Below the pieces are notes generated by a model. It was not told the DNA's origin and made no database searches. It saw nothing but the letters and a program-made list of their open reading frames with translations. From NCBI GenBank assembly GCA_902765225.1, contig CACWYV010000001.1, forward strand, positions 310,001-374,000: a stretch of DNA of 64,000 bases, in the 5' to 3' direction. How positions within the stretch are numbered: the stretch's first letter is position 1; every line of letters starts with the position of its first letter. The translations under genes and the position numbers were made by a program. Origin of the DNA: Candidatus Avelusimicrobium intestinale. Lineage in GTDB: Bacteria > Elusimicrobiota > Elusimicrobia > Elusimicrobiales > Elusimicrobiaceae. This document shows, in pieces, positions 61,786 to 64,000 of the stretch.

Positions 61786-63774
61786 TTATTTTAGCTTCAT
61801 TTGACGCAGTTCAAACAAGCGGTCGCGTAATTCGGCGGCCAGTTCAAAATTAAGTGCATCGGCCGCCTGGTGCATCTGTTGTTCTAAATCTTTTTCTATG
61901 CCTTTGATGTTTTTAGCCGTGGGTACAGGAAGCGACTCGGCCAATACTCCAAACGCACTGGTTTGGGCTTGCTGCTCAAATTCCTTCAATTCTACTTCTG
62001 TTTTTTGAATAGTTTTAGGAGTAATATGATGCTCTTTATTGTAGGCCTCTTGTAATTGGCGGCGGCGATTCATTTCGTTAAGGGCATATTTGATGGAATC
62101 GGTTTTTCGGTCCGCGTACAAAATTACTTCGCCTCCGGCGTTGCGTGCGGCCCGGCCGGAGATTTGAATAAGCGTAGTCGTGTTGCGCAAAAAACCTTCG
62201 TTATCTGCACCCAAAATGGCTACCAACCCCACTTGCGGGATATCTATCCCTTCGCGCAGTAGGTTAATTCCTACCAGCACATCAAATTTTCCTTGCCGAA
62301 ATTCTTTTAAAATTTCCACGCGGTCCAGTGCATCAATATCCGAATGTAAATAGCGCGTTTTGATGTTATGCTCCGTAAAATAAGTACTTAAATCTTCGGC
62401 CGTTTTTTTGGTAAGTGCAAGCACCAACGTCCGTTCGTGTTTGGCGGTATGCTCGTTAATTTTTTCCACCAAATGGTCAATTTGTCCGGCGGTAGGATGG
62501 ACTTCCACTTTCGGATCTACCAGCCCGGTCGGACGGATAACTTGTTCCACAATGTTGTTGCCGCATACAGTCAGTTCATACGGCCCCGGGGTGGCGGACA
62601 CAAAAACAGTAGCAGGCATTAACTGTTCAAATTCCTCAAATTTAAGAGGCCGGTTATCTAAGGCTGAAGGCAAGCGGAATCCAAAATCCACCAGCATCTG
62701 TTTGCGGGCGCGGTCTCCATTAAACATGCCGCGCACTTGCGGCAACGCCACGTGGGACTCATCCACCATCAGCAAGAAGTCGTCATACCGTTTGAAATAA
62801 TCTATCAGGGTAGAAGGCCGCTCTCCGGGTTGGCGGCCGTCCATATAACGGGAATAATTTTCAATGCCGGAGCAAAATCCTGCTTGCGTCAGCATTTCCA
62901 AATCGTATTCCGTACGTTGTTTTAAACGATAGGCCTCCATCTCTTTGCCTTGTGCCAGTAATTCGGCATGACGCACTTGTAAATCAGCCCGGATTTGTTC
63001 CAGTGCATTTTGGGTATCTTCATCCGTTGCCACAAAATGTTTGGCCGGATAAATCCACGCTTCTTTTAATTCCGCTACTATATTGCCGGTGATGGGGTGA
63101 ATTTCGTAAATATGGGTAATGGTGCGACCCGTAATTTCAATGCGAAGAGCGTTTGAACTGTAAGGGGTCATAATATCTATATTGGGCCCGCGTGTGCGGA
63201 ACTGACCGGAAGAAAATTCCATTTCGTCGCGGTGATATTGAATTTTAATTAACTGGCCCGAAAGTTGCGCCCGTGTCATTTCCATTCCCGGTTTTACATA
63301 AATGCGCATTTCACGGAAACTGTCCGGCGAGCCGATATTGTAAATGCACGATACAGAGGCCACTACCAGTACGTCTTTGCGGGATATCAAAGAGGTGGTT
63401 GCCTTTAAACGCAATTTGTCAATTTGTTCGTTGATGGCGGAGTCTTTTTCAATGTAAGTATCGGTTTGTGGGATGTAGGCCTCGGGCTGGTAATAGTCGT
63501 AATAAGAGATAAAATATTCCACGGCATTGTGGGGGAAAAATTGTTTGAACTCGCCGTACAGTTGGGCCGCCAATACCTTGTTGGGGGATAAAATTAGTGT
63601 GGGTTTATTCAGCCGCGTGATGACATTGGCCATGGTGAATGTCTTGCCCGAGCCCGTTACTCCCAGAAGTGTTTGGCGTTTTTTGCCGTCTAAAATACCT
63701 TGGGTAAGCGTGTCAATGGCTTTGGGTTGGTCGCCGGCCGGTTTAAAATGAGAAACAAGTTCAAAATGGTCCAT
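61786..63774 (-). CDS. uvrB: Excinuclease ABC subunit B
   Basis: UvrB is the damage-verifying helicase of nucleotide excision repair. The 662 residues show Walker A GVTGSGKTFTMAN, the beta-hairpin YYDYYQPEAYIPQTDTYIEKDS, DESHV (VDESHVALPQVRGM), VGINLLREGIDIPQV, QISGRAARN, and a C-terminal UVR motif (IKGIEKDLEQQMHQAADALNFELAAELRDRL). It is of standard length. Confidence 0.96.
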   Translation of the reverse strand: MDHFELVSHFKPAGDQPKAIDTLTQGILDGKKRQTLLGVTGSGKTFTMANVITRLNKPTLILSPNKVLAAQLYGEFKQFFPHNAVEYFISYYDYYQPEAYIPQTDTYIEKDSAINEQIDKLRLKATTSLISRKDVLVVASVSCIYNIGSPDSFREMRIYVKPGMEMTRAQLSGQLIKIQYHRDEMEFSSGQFRTRGPNIDIMTPYSSNALRIEITGRTITHIYEIHPITGNIVAELKEAWIYPAKHFVATDEDTQNALEQIRADLQVRHAELLAQGKEMEAYRLKQRTEYDLEMLTQAGFCSGIENYSRYMDGRQPGERPSTLIDYFKRYDDFLLMVDESHVALPQVRGMFNGDRARKQMLVDFGFRLPSALDNRPLKFEEFEQLMPATVFVSATPGPYELTVCGNNIVEQVIRPTGLVDPKVEVHPTAGQIDHLVEKINEHTAKHERTLVLALTKKTAEDLSTYFTEHNIKTRYLHSDIDALDRVEILKEFRQGKFDVLVGINLLREGIDIPQVGLVAILGADNEGFLRNTTTLIQISGRAARNAGGEVILYADRKTDSIKYALNEMNRRRQLQEAYNKEHHITPKTIQKTEVELKEFEQQAQTSAFGVLAESLPVPTAKNIKGIEKDLEQQMHQAADALNFELAAELRDRLFELRQMKLK

Positions 63775-63781
63775 GTATGGC

Positions 63782-64000
63782 TTATTTCACGCCGGTGTGA
63801 ATGAAGGCCGTATCCAATACGCCGGGGAATAACTGGGCAATGCCGTCAATCATAAACTGCATAGCAATGGCGCACAGAATCATTCCCATAAAGCGGATGA
63901 CAATTTGCGTGCCGTTGCGTCCGATTTTATCAAAAATATATTGTGAACTTACCAACACCATTGCCACAATGCAGGAACTGAGAAATAGCATTAAAATCAT
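63782..64000 (-). CDS. MarC-family membrane protein (5' partial)
   Basis: The last 72 residues of a membrane protein are visible, with hydrophobic MILMLFLSSCIVAMVLVSSQYIF and then IGRNGTQIVIRFMGMILCAIAMQFMIDGI, which matches the C-terminal helix of the MarC/UPF0056 family. The rest lies beyond the right edge. It ends 7 bases after the uvrB start codon region. The function of MarC proteins is unsettled. Confidence 0.6.
   Translation of the reverse strand: MILMLFLSSCIVAMVLVSSQYIFDKIGRNGTQIVIRFMGMILCAIAMQFMIDGIAQLFPGVLDTAFIHTGVK

Overview
The window is a chromosomal segment of a Gram-negative bacterium of moderate GC. The lipid A export and synthesis genes (an MsbA-like transporter and lpxB), the lipoproteins, the SurA-like chaperones and an outer-membrane beta-barrel show a diderm envelope. 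The type IV pilin leader, the NfnAB pair and the short Rel protein would fit Elusimicrobiota, possibly a gut lineage. That placement is inference and no 16S gene is present to test it.

Layout. 1-11350 (+) is an envelope-glycan operon: the 3' end of an MsbA-type exporter, GMP reductase, then a tightly overlapping chain of glycosyltransferases and nucleotide-sugar enzymes (UXS, UGD, GalE, Glf) that could supply UDP-xylose, UDP-glucuronate, UDP-galactose and UDP-galactofuranose. 11440-15305 is an accessory region. Three 84-bp tRNA-like repeats lead into tRNA-Val(GAC), and an AT-rich island follows, carrying an orphan Ser/Thr kinase, a strongly structured non-coding region with a possible pseudoknot, and two lipoprotein genes. 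The island ends in a second copy of the tRNA 3' end plus terminator. 15422-16770 holds a type IV pilin with a 13-T tract inside its apparent promoter, and two back-to-back DUF4402 gene fragments. 16862-24845 (+) is housekeeping (glmU, prs, rplY, pth, pheS, pheT and a ZapB-like coiled coil), interrupted by a DKNYY lipoprotein and a stray pth fragment.

24913-26747 (-) has two likely pseudoenzymes, a GH3-like protein and an alpha/beta hydrolase-like protein. 26910-31303 (+) has lpxB, a short rel gene, a zinc-ribbon membrane protein and a POT peptide transporter. 31370-33694 (-) has two membrane-anchored ankyrin proteins and a YtxH protein. 33783-36030 (+) is nfnBA. 36098-50128 (-) has a giant exported J-domain protein, pdxA, two parvulin chaperones, mfd and PBP1A. 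50317-53413 (+) has a soluble histidine kinase with a NarL-type regulator, rsmD and a RecB-like nuclease. 53467-58819 (-) has glycerate kinase, a beta-barrel protein, a small membrane protein, recN and nadK. 58989-61777 (+) has an exported metzincin protease, tRNA-Glu(CTC) and a DUF1646 permease. 61786-64000 (-) has uvrB and the end of a marC-like gene.

The best candidates for undescribed biology are the tRNA-bounded island with its structured RNA region, the tRNA-like tandem hairpins ahead of tRNA-Val, the homopolymer-spaced pilin promoter, the secreted giant J-domain protein, and a palindromic element shared upstream of that giant gene and the exported metalloprotease gene. All calls come from reading the sequence; no database search was run.
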